Positions 5,354-6,122 of a stretch of 6,122 nucleotides of DNA are shown here, in pieces. Position numbers and translations under genes: made by a program. This DNA comes from Treponema sp. (GTDB lineage Bacteria > Spirochaetota > Spirochaetia > Treponematales > Breznakiellaceae): positions 1 to 6,122 of the forward strand of contig JAIRZS010000034.1 of assembly GCA_031267115.1 (NCBI GenBank), in the 5' to 3' direction. Positions within the stretch are counted from its first letter, which is position 1, and each line of letters begins with the position of its first letter. Below the pieces are notes generated by a model. It was not told the DNA's origin. It worked only from the letters and a program-made list of their open reading frames with translations, and made no database searches.

Positions 5354-6122
5354 ATCCGGCAGAATCGCAGAGCAGCGGGGAGGCGGGATCGCAGACGGGC
5401 TTCCTGTTTCCCCGTTTCGCGTAACAGTATACGCAGCCGTGAAGGCAGGTATTGTACGCGCCTATATCCCGGCTGGCGTGGCAGCCGCAGTCCCGGCGCT
5501 GGCCTGTGTCTTTTTTGTACCTGATATTCAGATCGAACAGTTCGTTTATCAATTCATTATCAATACATTTATTGCGGCCTATATTGTATTCCGCAAGATC
5601 GATTGTTTCGCAGCACGATGCCGGGGAAATCCCGTGTTCTGCCGCCGCCCTGGAGATAACGTCCGCGATTTCGCGCATCTGCGCTTCGGCCGGTTCCCTT
5701 ATGTTGTGGTCCCGGAAGGTTTCCGCCAAAAAACCGTAGCCGTCCACAAAACTGATAACGCATTTTTCCGTAAAGCCGCTTAGTTTTGCGCAGAGCCTTT
5801 TGAAATTTTCCGCGTGGAAGGCGGCGGTATATCTGCCGTTTACAATTACCGGATCGTATCTCCAGATGACCCGCTTCCTCCCTATCAGCTTTGACAATTC
5901 GATAAACGCTTCCGCCGCGTCTTCCGCGTCAATGTTTTTTTCAATATCGCCGCCGTAGCCATTTAAGGTATACTGGAAATAATACCGGTACCCCGCCTTT
6001 TCCAGCTCGTCCAGCCGCCCTATAAAGTCCTTCGCGTTCTTTGTCCAAAAGACAATACACTCGGTACCTTCCGGATCAAGATCGATTCGCGAAATTTGCC
6101 CCGGATTCACGGGGTTTCTGAC
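5337..6122 (-). CDS. DUF1848 family protein, N-terminus cut by window edge
   Basis: The visible 261 codons match the DUF1848 family. The frame is open to position 6122 and reads VRNPVNPGQISRI, where the family normally has about 30 more residues upstream, so a GTG at 6110-6108 is not the real start and the gene continues outside. Marks seen are CIVFWTKN, YYFQYTLNGYG, VIWRYDPVIVN, TEKCVISFVDGYG, CIDNELINEL, KKDTGQRRDCGCHASRDIGAYNT and CLHGCVYCYAKR. The last contains CX3CX2C (visible residues 226, 230, 233), the spacing that binds the [4Fe-4S] cluster of radical SAM enzymes, but placed near the C-terminus, with C212 and C214 just before it. Pfam describes this family as uncharacterised with a C-terminal cysteine cluster resembling the radical SAM one. 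An Fe-S enzyme using S-adenosylmethionine is therefore plausible but unproven. The stop lies inside the end of the convergent hydrolase gene. Confidence 0.9.
   Translation of the reverse strand, partial: VRNPVNPGQISRIDLDPEGTECIVFWTKNAKDFIGRLDELEKAGYRYYFQYTLNGYGGDIEKNIDAEDAAEAFIELSKLIGRKRVIWRYDPVIVNGRYTAAFHAENFKRLCAKLSGFTEKCVISFVDGYGFLAETFRDHNIREPAEAQMREIADVISRAAAEHGISPASCCETIDLAEYNIGRNKCIDNELINELFDLNIRYKKDTGQRRDCGCHASRDIGAYNTCLHGCVYCYAKRGNRKPVCDPASPLLCDSAGFTLPG

Noticed and set aside
6108..6110. GTG as the start of the DUF1848 gene
   Set aside because: The frame stays open to the window end with VRNP before it, which matches the family upstream of this point, so the true start is outside.

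Overview
The window looks like a moderately GC-rich chromosomal segment of a spirochaete, most likely a Treponema relative. This placement is an inference from the character of the proteins and from a GC-rich interspersed repeat seen twice. No rRNA, tRNA, CRISPR array, transposase or prophage gene is visible. I read six protein genes, one of them cut by the right edge, together with three promoters, one long operator-like palindrome and two copies of a modular hairpin repeat.

Left part (1-448): there is no convincing gene. A repeat copy (about 99-246) with a strong 41-nt hairpin is followed by a well-formed promoter (369-397). Plus-strand operon (449-2235): a TatD-family metal-dependent hydrolase overlaps by 4 nt (GTGA) a tRNA-dihydrouridine synthase of the DusB/NifR3 type. 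The TatD protein has Glu where the family normally has its metal-binding Asp.

Minus-strand operon (4095 down to 2322): a PadR-family repressor is transcribed first, followed 2 nt later by a flavodoxin-family protein with a Cys-rich motif, which overlaps (ATGA) a second flavodoxin-fold NAD(P)H-dependent oxidoreductase. Upstream of padR lies a perfect 15-bp-arm palindrome sitting between a consensus -35 (TTGACA) and a consensus -10 (TATAAT). The simplest reading is a self-regulated redox operon in which PadR represses itself and the two flavoproteins until a ligand releases it.

Right part: the 412-bp gap upstream of padR (4096-4507) carries the padR control region, the second repeat copy (about 4261-4394) and a plausible promoter and strong ribosome binding site for an exported metallo-beta-lactamase-fold hydrolase (4508-5353). 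That gene converges on, and overlaps by 17 bp, a minus-strand DUF1848 protein (5337 to beyond 6122) with a radical-SAM-like CX3CX2C cluster near its C-terminus.

Most worth a second look: the two repeat copies, which share fixed sequence blocks but carry unrelated perfect hairpins in the same slots; the padR operator; the complementary two-flavoprotein pair; and the Asp-to-Glu change in the TatD protein.
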